Part shown: piece after piece, positions 12,623-22,369 of the stretch
Numbering within the stretch: position 1 is the first letter of the stretch
Layout: each line of letters begins with the position of its first letter
NCBI RefSeq assembly: GCF_035222375.1
Contig: NW_026946366.1
Location: 2,046,001 to 2,110,000, forward strand
Reading direction: 5' to 3'
DNA length: 64,000 nt
DNA from: Podospora pseudocomata
Taxonomy: Eukaryota > Ascomycota > Sordariomycetes > Sordariales > Podosporaceae
Translations under genes and position numbers: made by a program
The notes under the pieces: generated by a model
The model's database searches: none
Told to the model about the DNA's origin: nothing
The model's input: only the letters and a program-made list of their open reading frames with translations

Positions 12623-12969
12623 TGGGAATGAGGCCTGGGACTAGTGCTGGGCTGCAAAATAGCATGGTGTTGGGAAGAAGGGGGACGGTGAGGAGTAGTG
12701 GTGGAGGGATAAGGCCGGGCACTGGTGATACGATGAGGAGTGGAGGCGGCTACCCACCAGGAGGGGACTATGGAAGGCAAAGGGGGATGTCGCTTGCTGG
12801 GCAGGGCGGTGGTGGTGGGTTCGTGGATAATAATGGGCTGGGGACGCAGCCAGATCCGAGAGTGATGCAATATGTTTTGCAGCAACAGAAGGAGTTGCAG
12901 AAGCAGCAGCAGGAGGGGACTCGGATGGGGAGGTTGAGAACCACGAGTGGTGGGAGTCAACCTCAGTAA
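9587..12969 (+). CDS. RA and PH domain protein (MRL/Grb7-like architecture)
   Basis: Two exons (9587-10786, 10849-12969) give about 1106 residues. Residues 1-400 are low-complexity Ser/Thr/Pro/Gln-rich. After the intron comes a Ras-association-like ubiquitin fold (SLTILCKNDFVDVAISRETT to TLALFHD, about 401-482). Next is a PH domain (about 500-625) with FCLFMYYRGPGPKFKWVKRYI, a YEDGRMIASK strand and the closing helix FQSHVQAWRNWHLAKSLL. RA followed directly by PH is the layout of animal RIAM/lamellipodin and Grb7 adaptors, which link Ras-family GTPases and phosphoinositides to actin. The remaining 480 residues are disordered, with polyglutamine runs near 12117-12150 and 12592-12624. The start is the first ATG in frame; an earlier one is absent. 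A role in polarity downstream of a small GTPase is inferred. Confidence 0.85.
12117..12624 (+). repeat. CAG/CAA trinucleotide runs coding polyglutamine
   Basis: Two in-frame CAG/CAA tracts, near 12117-12150 and 12592-12624, encode glutamine runs of about eleven or more residues in the tail of the RA-PH protein. They are likely length-polymorphic. Confidence 0.85.
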
Positions 12970-13925
12970 TTTTGGACTTCCAGGTCTACAGGACATACTA
13001 CAACTACGCATGATACCCATTGGGATTGATGACACGGGGAACAGATACAGGTCTGTTAACGGACAGGACAGAGGGGGTGGGTGATGTTTTGGTTGATTTT
13101 GGGAGTTATTTTAGCTTTGAACAAGCCGGTCTTTTTATTTTTTTTATTTCTCTGGTTTAATTCGAGAGTTGGGACTTTGTATTAGTCTTTTGCTGGTTAT
13201 CTCTCTGACTTGGGGTGTTTTTGGTGGTTATATACTGATGGGATGTTTTATGTGTTCACACGCGATTACTTCGGTTTTTTTCTTTCTGATGTTCTGTTGT
13301 TGTGTGTCTGTCATGTGTTTATGAAATTTGGTCTGGGAAAAGCAAAAAAAGTCAAACATATTTTTGTTTATTAGCGGGTGGAAGGGGAGAGGAAAGGAAG
13401 AAAGTTATGAAGGTGCAGGTCTGTCTCTGTGTAGCTCAGAGGTTGTTGGGGGGGTTGAATGAACAACCGGAAAGAGATGTTTTTTGTATTGACCTTGTGT
13501 TGTAATTGTTCTGCTGTGCTTTATTGTGTGTGTGTTCTTGGTCGTTTGGAGTTTGTTCTTGTTGGGTTATTGTCCTTTCAGAGTTTGGCAGCTGTAAAAG
13601 CGGCTATCAAATCCATAGCATGGCTTCTTGGACATCGTGTAAATGGAACCTGCGCATATACAAACATAGAATACATAGAATACATAGACAAGGACTTAGA
13701 CAATCAACTTTTTACTTCACTGTTTCAGTTATTCGAGTGCCATCCATGTGTTTATATGATTAGGTTAGGTGTATTGCTTTACTATTCTGATTTATTATTC
13801 TTTTTTCATGTCAAGAGTTGCAACCCGAGATGGCCTTCCATAGGTATGGGAAGGAAATCCCAACGACGCTCGCTTTTTATTGCAGCCCCCTTCTTATGAA
13901 GTCCTCCTCCAGGGAAACCAGGCAT
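12970..13925. other. Convergent 3' region between RA-PH gene and FPP synthase
   Basis: Two genes converge here. The sequence is T-rich on the plus strand (13130-13300) with TTTTTATTTTTTTTATT, fitting polyadenylation regions. ACATAGAATACATAGAATACATAGA near 13662 is a short tandem repeat. No gene was recognised. Confidence 0.5.
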
Positions 13926-15041
13926 TTATTTGCTGCGCTTGTAAATCTTGGCCAAGAAAGCTTCAAACACGCTCTTCTTGAGCCCCTCGGCCTCATCAAT
14001 CTGGCCGATCCGCTCCCGGATCTCAGTGACAAACTTCTCCTCATAATCCTGGTAGCGCTGCTCAAGCTTGAGATCGTCATACAGCTTCTTGATGACCGTC
14101 TCCTTGGCCTTGTCCTTGCGGCCGTAGTTCTCCTCGAGGATCTTGCGCTGGTCGGGGGTGACAATGGCAAGAGCCTGGTTTACGAGCCAGGAGCACTTGT
14201 TGTCCATGATGTCGGTGCCGATCTTGCCAATGTGCTCGGGAAGTCCAAAGTTGTCGAGGTAGTCGTCCTGGATCTGGAAGTACTCACCCAGAGGGATGAG
14301 GATGGACTCGGCCTGCTTGAGGTTGGCAGGGGTGGCGATGTCGAGGAGGAGCAAAGAGAGAGCGACGGGGAGGTAGAAGGAGTAATAGGCCGTCTTGTAG
14401 ATGACGATGAAGCGGTACTTCTCCATGGAGAAGTTGTCGAGGTTGACGACGTCCTCGGGGGCGGTGAGGAGGTCGCAGAGCTGGCCCATCTCGGTCTGGA
14501 AGGTGACCTCGTGGAAGAGCTCGAGGAGGTCGACGTAGCGGGGGTGGTCGCGGAAGTACTTCTTGAGGAGGGTGTAGATGGCCGCTTCGAGCATGAAAGC
14601 GTCGTTGATGGCGACCATGCCGACGCCCTCGTGGCGGTACCAGCAGGGCTTGCCGCGGCGGGTGATGGACGAGTCCATGATGTCGTCCGAGACGAGGAAG
14701 AAGGCCTGGAGGAGCTCGGTCATCCAGCCGAGAGTGGCCGACTTGAAGTACTCATCTTCGGTGAGGGGGCGGCCGAGGAGGAGGGAGACGGAGTCGGGGA
14801 CCGACATGCCGCGGTTGCACTTGCCGCCGACGGCATTGATCTCGAGGGACTGGGAGGAAAGGCATGTTAGTCTTGTTTACTGCGGCCAGCTTGATACATG
14901 GAACGGGAGGCCTACCTTCTTGTACCAAGCGAGCTCCTTCTCGGGGAGATTGTACGACTTGGCATGCTCGAGTAGAACCTCCTCGAGCTTGGGGAAGACG
15001 GACTCGAATTCCTGGAGGGTGGTCTTTTGCGGCGCAGCCAT
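13926..15041 (-). CDS. erg20: Farnesyl diphosphate synthase
   Basis: It condenses IPP with DMAPP and then GPP to make farnesyl diphosphate for sterols, dolichol, ubiquinone and protein prenylation. Two exons, 15041-14916 and 14849-13926, give 349 residues, the normal family length. The first Asp-rich motif is DDIMD at about 97-101, preceded by the Phe-Phe pair (QAFFLVS) that sets C15 chain length. The second is DDYLD at about 237-241, followed by [21 protein letters not shown] is also present. The C-terminus is IYKRSK, matching the usual basic end. It is divergent from the Cdc23 gene over about 0.8 kb. Confidence 0.97.
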
Positions 15042-15836
15042 CTTGTCTGGGGATCTCTGAAGAGACGAAGTGTTCACCGTCGGTCAGCTTGGGCCGCTAT
15101 TCGGAAGGTTGGAGAAGATAGGGGTTCGGGGGAAGCAAGGAAGCGGGAGAGGTGCGGGGGGTGTGTTTCCTTACATATAAATTACAAGCGAAGGGGAAAG
15201 GGGCGGGCAGTTGCCGATTTACTGCCTGTTTGGGTATCACGGGAGAATAATAACAAGTGACAAGGCGATTCTACCGATCAGGTACCACAAGTGACAAAGG
15301 TGGATATCAACAACTGGGCCGTTACGTACTCGGCGGTTTCTCCCCAATTTCACGACCCCTCCTTGCCCCCCTTTGTTGTGGGGAGCTGCGATTATGGCGA
15401 TAAGAGAACCCTGATGGCTCATTCGAGCAGGCGGTGAGCTGTTTTGCTGGCTGGCTGTCGTGCTGGCGGCGGGAAGTGGGGCTGGCAGATTTCCAAGGGA
15501 CCAGGGGACAGGACAGGGGGAAATGTCTTGGCGCTGTCTGTCGCGGTGGACCGAAGACAAACGCGTTCCTGTTGGGGGTTTCGTCATTGACAACTGCGCC
15601 TTGCTGTCACCCATATGTTGCGACGAAATCCACGATTGCATTTTTGGCTTTAGATATTTGGCCGCCGTTATGCTTGATTGACAAACGCCTGGTTAACCGC
15701 CGTTTTGGGACCGATATCAAACATATCTCCCCTCCCCATTTGGAGCTATTGTTTTGGTACATCCTAGCCAAGACAAGACCATTTAACAACACCCTCGTCA
15801 CTGGAGGGGTTGCACCACAACCACAAAGCCACCACC
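15042..15836. promoter_or_regulatory. Divergent intergenic region, FPPS / CDC23
   Basis: About 795 bp between two divergent start codons, holding both promoters. No motif or frame strong enough to name. Confidence 0.45.
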
Positions 15837-17890
15837 ATGGGCCTCTCTGCAAAGGATGCTTTGCAACTACGAGATACGCTGCAAATAGCAGTGGTAAAAT
15901 GCTCCGAAAGATGTCTTTACCACGCTGCCAAATGGTATTTGGTCCATCATGGCTACCTTGTTAAACACTTCATCAACTAACACTCGGTGTACATAGGGCG
16001 GCCGAACTTCTCGATGCGCTTCCTCAACCATCTGCTGCCGACTTTAAAGCAACGCAAGACTTACCATCGTCTTACATTCATCCCGCTTTCACACCAAATC
16101 ATGATCCTGCCGAAGCGGCTCTCGAAGCCAAGGAGCTCAGCCGTTACCTTCTCGCCAAATCGTTATTCGACTGCAAGGAGTTCGACAGATGTGCCGCCGT
16201 ATTCCTTCCCGAGTCTTCATTGGCAGAGATGTTGGGGACAAAAGTAGACGATGCCACCACTACGGAAGGGAGAGAAAAGCAGGGGCCTTCGGTTGTTCTA
16301 CCTTCGGAGAGAGCTTTACCTCAGATCAGCCAAAAAAGCTTATTTCTCGCGCTGTATGCCAAAATGATCTCGGGCGAGAAGCGAAAGGAGGAGGAATCTG
16401 AAATGATCATGGGGCCGCAAGACTTGGGGACGATTACGAACAAACAGTTGGCCGTGGTCAGTCGGTTCCTCACAAAGTGGTTCGACCAGCGAAAGTCGGA
16501 GGGAGGCGATGTTGCGCCCAGCCAGGGCTTCCTCGAGTATCTCTACGGCATGGTTTTGGTGAAGGAGAAGAACGACAGGGCTGCTTTGCAGTATTTGGTT
16601 GAAAGTGTGCAACTATTTCCGTGGAACTGGGGTGCTTGGATGGAGATCACCAACCTCATCACCAGAGTTGAACAGCTGAACGAAGTAACACCAAAGCTAC
16701 CCCAGAACATCATGTCTTTCATCTTTCACGCCCATGCTTCGATCAACCTTTACCAGCAAGGTGGTGAGATCGCCAATGCTCTGAACGACTTGCTGGTCGT
16801 GTTCCCAACATCATCGTTCCTTCTAACCGACAAAGCACTGCTATATTATCACTCAAAAGATCTTGTAGCAGCCGAACAAGAATTCAGTCAGCTACTTGGA
16901 CTTCATCCCCAGAGGATAGATGCCCTGGACCATTATTCCAACATTTTATATGTTTTGAACCTCCGACCAAAGCTGGCCTTTTTGGCCCATCTATGCTCTA
17001 GCATTGATACGTTTCGTCCAGAGTCTTGCGTCGTCATTGGTAATTACTACTCTCTACTATCTTGCCACGACAAAGCAGTCCACTACTTCCGCCGGGCGCT
17101 CATGTTGGACCGCTCATGTCTTTCCGCGTGGACACTCATGGGGCATGAGTATGTAGAGTTGAAGAATACTCACGCAGCCATCGAATCCTACCGAAGAGCA
17201 GTAGACGTCAACCGGAGGGACTACCGCGCCTGGTACGGCCTTGGCCAGACATATGAAGTACTCGAAATGCACGCGTATGCACTATGGTACTACAAGAAGG
17301 CCGCTGGTCTGCGTCCCTGGGACGGCAAGATGTGGCAGGCGGTGGGTTCGTGCTTGCAAAAGATGGGCCGCGACAAAGACGGCATCAAGGCGCTCAAGAG
17401 AGCTCTGCTTGCGGATTCCTACTATGATTCGTCAGCAAGTAGCTTTGGAAGCACAGGGACGATCGATCGGATGACGCAGATGGATCCTGAGGTCCTGCTG
17501 CAAATAGCGGCAATGTATGATCGGATGGAGGAAGAAGAGGAGGCTAAGGCGTACATGGAGTTGTGCGTTGCTCAGGAGGATGGCGGGGTTACCAATGATC
17601 AAGGACCAGGTCTAGGAGATTCCATCGGCGTCCGCGCTGATAGCCCGGGCTCAGATGATGGGGAAGGCGGAGGGGAAAGGGTGGCGGCTGGTGAGGGGAC
17701 AGGTGTTACGGTGGCAACGAGCAAGGCCCGGATGTGGTTGGCGAAATATGCCATGAGGGTGGAGGACTACGAGACGGCGAATCGTCTCGCGACGGAGCTT
17801 TGCCAGGATGGCGTTGAGGTGGAGGAAGCCAAGGCGCTGATACGGGAAGCGAGGTCGAGGATGGAACAGACGAGTATGATGGAGAGCTAG
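15837..17890 (+). CDS. cdc23: Anaphase-promoting complex subunit Cdc23/Apc8
   Basis: Cdc23/Apc8 is a TPR scaffold subunit of the APC/C, the nuclear ubiquitin ligase that triggers anaphase. Two exons, 15837-15934 and 15997-17890, give 663 residues. The intron has a CTAAC branch and joins HAAKW to AAELLDAL in frame. The N-terminus keeps ELSRYLLAKSLFDCKEFDRC. The body is a series of TPR helices including RIDALDHYSNILYV, CVVIGNYYSLLSCHDKAVHY, SAWTLMGHEYVELKNTHAAI and YRAWYGLGQTYEVLEMHAYA, all hallmark Apc8 segments. A Gly/Asp-rich loop precedes the last helix pair. Length and motif order match fungal Apc8. Confidence 0.95.
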
Positions 17891-19953
17891 AGGCAGCAGT
17901 TGTCGCATCAGAAGTTCCTGGAGTTTGTGGAAGGTTTGAAGATGAGAGACAACACGAGATTTGCTCGTCGTGATCCTCGACAGCCTGCGATTGTGAGGTC
18001 TGGGCCGGGTCCGAGAGGCGCAAACCGAGAGGAAGAGGGAGAATGGTATTCGCAACTGGAGGATGATCTGAGTATGAGGAGGACTTCGTGGCGGTGAGTC
18101 TGTATGCGAGTGTAGATGTAAGCATCATTGTTTCTATCACTATCGATGGTTGGTTGAGCCACACGATGAGTTCGATAAACAACGCAATTCGATACCCTGT
18201 TTTAATGGCATAGCTTTCCAGCTTTTTCTCTAGGTACACCTGTGCTTCACTATGGTGATGGTCACAAACATGAAACTGGTGGCTGGCAAATGTTGGCGCT
18301 CGGTGTCTCCGCTTGCGTGTTGGCAGTTGGTTTTCCGTTGCCTTCACTCCTTTTGTCGCGATTCCGACCTTCGCTTACCCCCCGGATCTTCACAAGACAT
18401 GCGGTTCTCGCGTTGCGTACAAGCTTCGTCTCGGGGTGAGACATCCTGCACTGTCCTACGCACAGTCATGATGACCAAGAGAACATCATCAATGCTTGCA
18501 AACCAGCTCAAGACGGGAGTGGGGGTACACGGTGATACCCAATTCTCCCATGTAGTTGAATTCGGCCAACCTCAAGCTTAGCATCGCCGTCCTCGTGGGG
18601 CCTTATAGGAATACAAAGCCCCTGTCTCCCGGTGTCACATCCCGCGATTAAAATTCCCGGAGCCGCCTTGGCGAGACCAGATTTAGTGTACGGGTGGCAG
18701 GGCTGAACTCCAGCTCTGGAACATGTTCTTGTTCTGACTTGGTACGAGGAAGCTTTGCGTGAAATGAAAACCAGCATCTATGATCGATACTTGGGGTTTG
18801 AGCAAGCAGTTTTTTGCAATCACTATTCTGTGTGGCTGTTTCTTATCTACAACATGTACCACAACCTAACAATACCGACAAGGCTGCAGTACTTTCCGCC
18901 GCCGGTGCCGCTCGCAGAGCTCCAACCCTCCCAGCGTCGGTTTATCAAACATATCTCCAAATCTGGACCACGGAATTGACTTCTTCACATGGCGTGACGA
19001 TGCGAGCCCCAACCTGTGTGCCAGCCATTGTCAGCCGCCTCGACCTGTAAGAGCTGAACACGACCATACCTACCCCTCAAGGCGTGCGTGGGCTGCCATG
19101 TGCATACATTCAATGTTCCATACAACCAGGCACACCAATGGCGGATGAGGCGTTCCTGGACCTAGTCCGTCTGCACCACGGATAGAACCGCCCAGTCAGG
19201 GGAGACTGGGCTCTCCACCTTACATAGTCCCCCCCAACCACCACGCAGCCACACCACACTTGATCCAAAGTTGGAAGTGTGTGTGTCTCTTATCTCTGTG
19301 CTCTGCTGCTGTCTTGGTGTGGGCGTACCGCCTAACCTCCCGAGAAGGGGGAAGATCTCCGGGTGTTAGCTTTCAGGAACACCTTCCTGCTCCTCTGCGA
19401 TAGGCAGCCTTGCGAGAAGTTGAAACTGAAAAGTTGGCTGACTTTGCATACAGTGTACGTCCACAGACAGCCTGCCTCCATGATCAAACACCAGAAGCTT
19501 ACGAATGTGATGGCGGGTGGTCTGCACTGGGGACGCCTCCTTTCACACCGCGATGCGAGAACAATTGCTTTTCTTCGGCAGTCGAGCGGGGAGGGGAAAT
19601 GGCTGGGTTGTCTGTGGATTTGCTCAAGAAGCCTCGGGAATGGTATATAAGTGTGTCTGTTACCTCACCTCGAGTCGTTGCGAGTGCTGTTGAGATTTCT
19701 CCTTCCATGCCTCTCCTGCTCGGTTGCTCCACGAGTGTAGAGTGAGGCCCCCTCAAACCATTCCGGACTCTGAATAATTCGTACTCGACGTGGCTGCCAA
19801 CTTCTTATGATCTAGCTTTTGCTGGTATTCAGGGCTTACTTTAAAATCTTGTCAATTCTCATCCAAGCAGAAAAAAACTTCTTCTCAAGGAGGTCTCCTG
19901 ACTTCTTCTCTCTCTGACACCCAACCCCCTACCACGTCCGTTCATCCGCCACC
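17891..19953. other. 2.1 kb gap, promoter of the secreted-protein gene at its right end
   Basis: No conserved protein or RNA gene recognised. A TATATAA box lies at 19644-19650, about 310 bp before the next ATG. The 100 bp before that ATG are CT-rich, like a long 5' leader. The stretch 18240-18590 has a 110-codon open frame without family features, which I treat as chance. Confidence 0.45.
19644..19650 (+). promoter_or_regulatory. TATA-like box
   Basis: TATATAA about 310 bp upstream of the start codon at 19954, followed by a pyrimidine-rich leader. Placement fits a TATA-driven, regulated gene, but no start site was mapped. Confidence 0.4.
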
Positions 19954-20679
19954 ATGAGGCTCTTCAGAACAATGACGCTGGCCCTGGCCTGGATCGGCTC
20001 CGCCCTCGCCGAGCCCAAGGTCACCTTCATCAACCAAGACAACAAGCACCGCACCATCGTCTTCACCCCAAGCGTCCCCCACAAGGAAATCAAGCCCCTC
20101 CGCGTCCCCGCCCACCAAGAGGTCACCCAGTCCTTCCCCCACGGCTGGATCGGCAACTGGTGGTCCGTCACCGACGGCAAACCTTGGATCCCCGGCATGC
20201 TGGGCGAGGTCACCTTCAACGGCTACATGGGCCTGACCTTCTTTGACGTCTCCGCCATCGTCAACGACCGCGACACCAGCGGTGTCAAGATGATGTGGCC
20301 CAGGAAGTCGGCCAGCGTCACCTCGGGCTGCGACGTCTTCTCCTGCGGGAACGAGTACACCTACCCCGACGAGGTGCAGACCAAGGCCACCGACGAGGAC
20401 CACCTCATGTGCAGTCTGGGTGACGGTGTCAGCCCTGTCTACCCTCGTGGTGCGAAAAAGTGGAAGAAGGAGGCGCGGAGGCAGGGGGAGGAGGAGGAGG
20501 TCGTCGTGGTCAAGCCCTCCTCTAAAGCCAAGCCTTCCGCGGTCCCCACCACCCCAGCCAAGGAGCAAGAACAAGAGAGCTTCAGCAGCGGCGGTGAAAA
20601 CACCTACAACGGCGACAACGACAACCTCTACCGATACCGCCGCCACCGATATTACCGCCCCGGCAACCTCGGCGAGTAG
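19954..20679 (+). CDS. Secreted beta-sandwich protein; frame continues past TAG
   Basis: The start sits in a good context (CCACCATGAGG). Residues 1-19 form a signal peptide ending at SALA. The mature domain (about 20-150) has VTFINQDNKHRTIVFTP, GWIGNWWSVTDG, PGMLGEVTF and LTFFDVSAIVN. From memory this resembles a secreted fungal family often filed as thaumatin-like or, misleadingly, DNase1 protein; no enzyme motif is visible. A charged Lys/Glu/Ser-rich linker and a Tyr/Arg-rich segment follow. The conventional product is 241 residues, ending at TAG 20677-20679. The same frame stays open beyond it with only TAG interruptions at 20746-20748 and 20899-20901, then TGA at 20929-20931. Codon choice in the extension is as GC3-rich as in the gene. 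See the separate extension entry. Confidence 0.85.
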   Translation: MRLFRTMTLALAWIGSALAEPKVTFINQDNKHRTIVFTPSVPHKEIKPLRVPAHQEVTQSFPHGWIGNWWSVTDGKPWIPGMLGEVTFNGYMGLTFFDVSAIVNDRDTSGVKMMWPRKSASVTSGCDVFSCGNEYTYPDEVQTKATDEDHLMCSLGDGVSPVYPRGAKKWKKEARRQGEEEEVVVVKPSSKAKPSAVPTTPAKEQEQESFSSGGENTYNGDNDNLYRYRRHRYYRPGNLGE

Positions 20680-20931
20680 GTCGACATCCTCGACGACGCC
20701 GGCGAGCACATTGACGCCAACAAGATCAAGTGGGACAAGATGAACTAGGACGCCATCAAGTGGGAGGACGTGGACTGGGGCACCCTCGACTTCATCGTCA
20801 ACAACTACTTGGACTGGCACCTCCTCGAGGCGCCCAGGCGTCCGAGATACCAGAGGTGGACAGGGCTGCTTTATAACCCCCGTCCTGGGTGGGGGAGGTA
20901 GGCTCCTGTTGATGTTAAGGGGGATGAGTGA
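20680..20931 (+). other. In-frame extension interrupted only by TAG codons
   Basis: After TAG 20677-20679 the frame runs 22 codons to TAG 20746-20748, then 50 codons to TAG 20899-20901, then 9 codons to TGA 20929-20931. By hand count 21 of the first 22 codons, and all of the next 30, end in G or C, as in the upstream gene. The peptide has a Trp/Asp rhythm (KIKWDKMN, then DAIKWEDVDWGTLDF), and reading the second TAG as Trp continues it. Candidate explanations are A-to-I editing of UAG to UGG, stop readthrough, splicing, or recent loss of a C-terminal domain. If the first two UAGs became Trp the product would be 315 residues. Confidence 0.6.
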
Positions 20932-22369
20932 AATATTGATGAAAACTCAGAGCTATGACTTATGTCTTTATGAAGGAAATTGTGGGGAAAACAACGGATA
21001 AGAAATGAAAGAGTTGGATTATGTTCTCATGATTTTGATGGCCATTATTTATTAGAGGTCAGGAAGTTACGAAGTGTGATACCCCCGTCACTTCACCTTG
21101 ACGAGCGAGGGAGGAAATACAGACGGTTTGCCGGGATGGAGTCATGAATGATGCTTTATGATACCAACGGGATGATTAACAACGTATGAGATTGTCTTTT
21201 CAGAAGGGAAAGGAGTTTGGGATCACAACAAGGTCGGATTGTGGTAGGGTTGGTCGAGGACAGGAGAAGGGGGGGTTGGCGTTAGCGTACTGGATATAGT
21301 TTGGTTTTTTGGACCAGGCTCAGACGCTATACATCTTAATTTCGAGGAATACAAAACACAATAACAACATAGAAAAATAATTTACTTGAATTTTAAACTG
21401 TAATGCTTCTTCTTGTCGATGTTGGCTATTCTATATGATGCTTATAAAAACAATTTTTTACATATCTTCTCACGAGCACAGAACCGCAAAAGCTGGCCAC
21501 AAATAGTGTGGTTTTGTTGAAACGGAAATCAGTGACAACCTCCACGCTTTTTTCACAGCTCACTCCCAGCAGCCCTTTTTACCAGCATCCATATCTGATC
21601 TGGAAGAGTGTAAAGTAGATGTCGCTACACACCCAGACATTACACCTAGCATACTCCATAAAAATATGTGTTTAATGAATACCTTACACTACCTAACAGA
21701 AATTGGCTGTCACCATTGGCTCTTAAGTTGAAATCCTCGTCATTCCCGACCACTAACCACCTAAAAGCATCGGTCTTGTCATATCTGACTGATCCATAAG
21801 CTCAATGAAAAGCAAAGCAATGACGCAAAAAAGAACGATATTGACCACTATGGCCGACACCCCGCGGTAGTAAGGAACGAGGCAAACCCACGCAACCATT
21901 CGGCCTTTGGTATGCCCATGTCCAAGAGGCTGTCGTGTAGGGCGTAAGATGCGCATATCTATTTCCTCCTTTCCGTCTGATTGGGCGTGCCGAGAACAAA
22001 GAGGTGAAAAACAAGAAATCCATTATTTCCCAGTTCCAGTTCAACCCCCCATAATCTTTTTTGCCTTTGTGCCAAGTTCTTGTCTGTTGTTAAAGGGTCC
22101 CAGCCCGTCCCGGACTGTCCCAGACCATCCTGTCCCGTCGGTTGCCCACCTATGCTCATGTCATAACGCGAAAAGAAAGAAAAGAAAGAGAGAAAACCAG
22201 GCATGATCTCATATAACCACAGTGCTCCCGCGCCGATCCGTCAGACTCCTCTCCCATTCCCAACCAAACTGCACGTTTGCCAAGCCATATTAAAACCGAA
22301 ATGAATACAGAACCACCCGCCAAAAAAATAGAAAAGCAAACAGGAAAACCAATACAACATAAAACTTGC
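20932..22369. other. Convergent 3' region, partly AT-rich
   Basis: Between the secreted-protein gene and the leftward FHA gene. The part at 21340-21720 is clearly richer in A and T than its surroundings. No gene, repeat pair or RNA was recognised. Confidence 0.45.

Noticed and set aside
13818-14870. 350-codon open frame on the plus strand
   Set aside because: It is exactly antisense to farnesyl diphosphate synthase; its Leu/Val/Gly-rich sequence mirrors the GC3-rich codons of the real gene.
19942-20820. 292-codon open frame on the minus strand
   Set aside because: Antisense shadow of the secreted-protein gene and its extension, caused by strong third-position G/C. It does show that a GC3-rich reading phase continues across 20677.
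21340-21720. AT-rich stretch as a possible mutated (RIP-affected) repeat relic
   Set aside because: No repeat partner, terminal repeats or transposase-like frame could be seen; AT-rich 3' regions are common.
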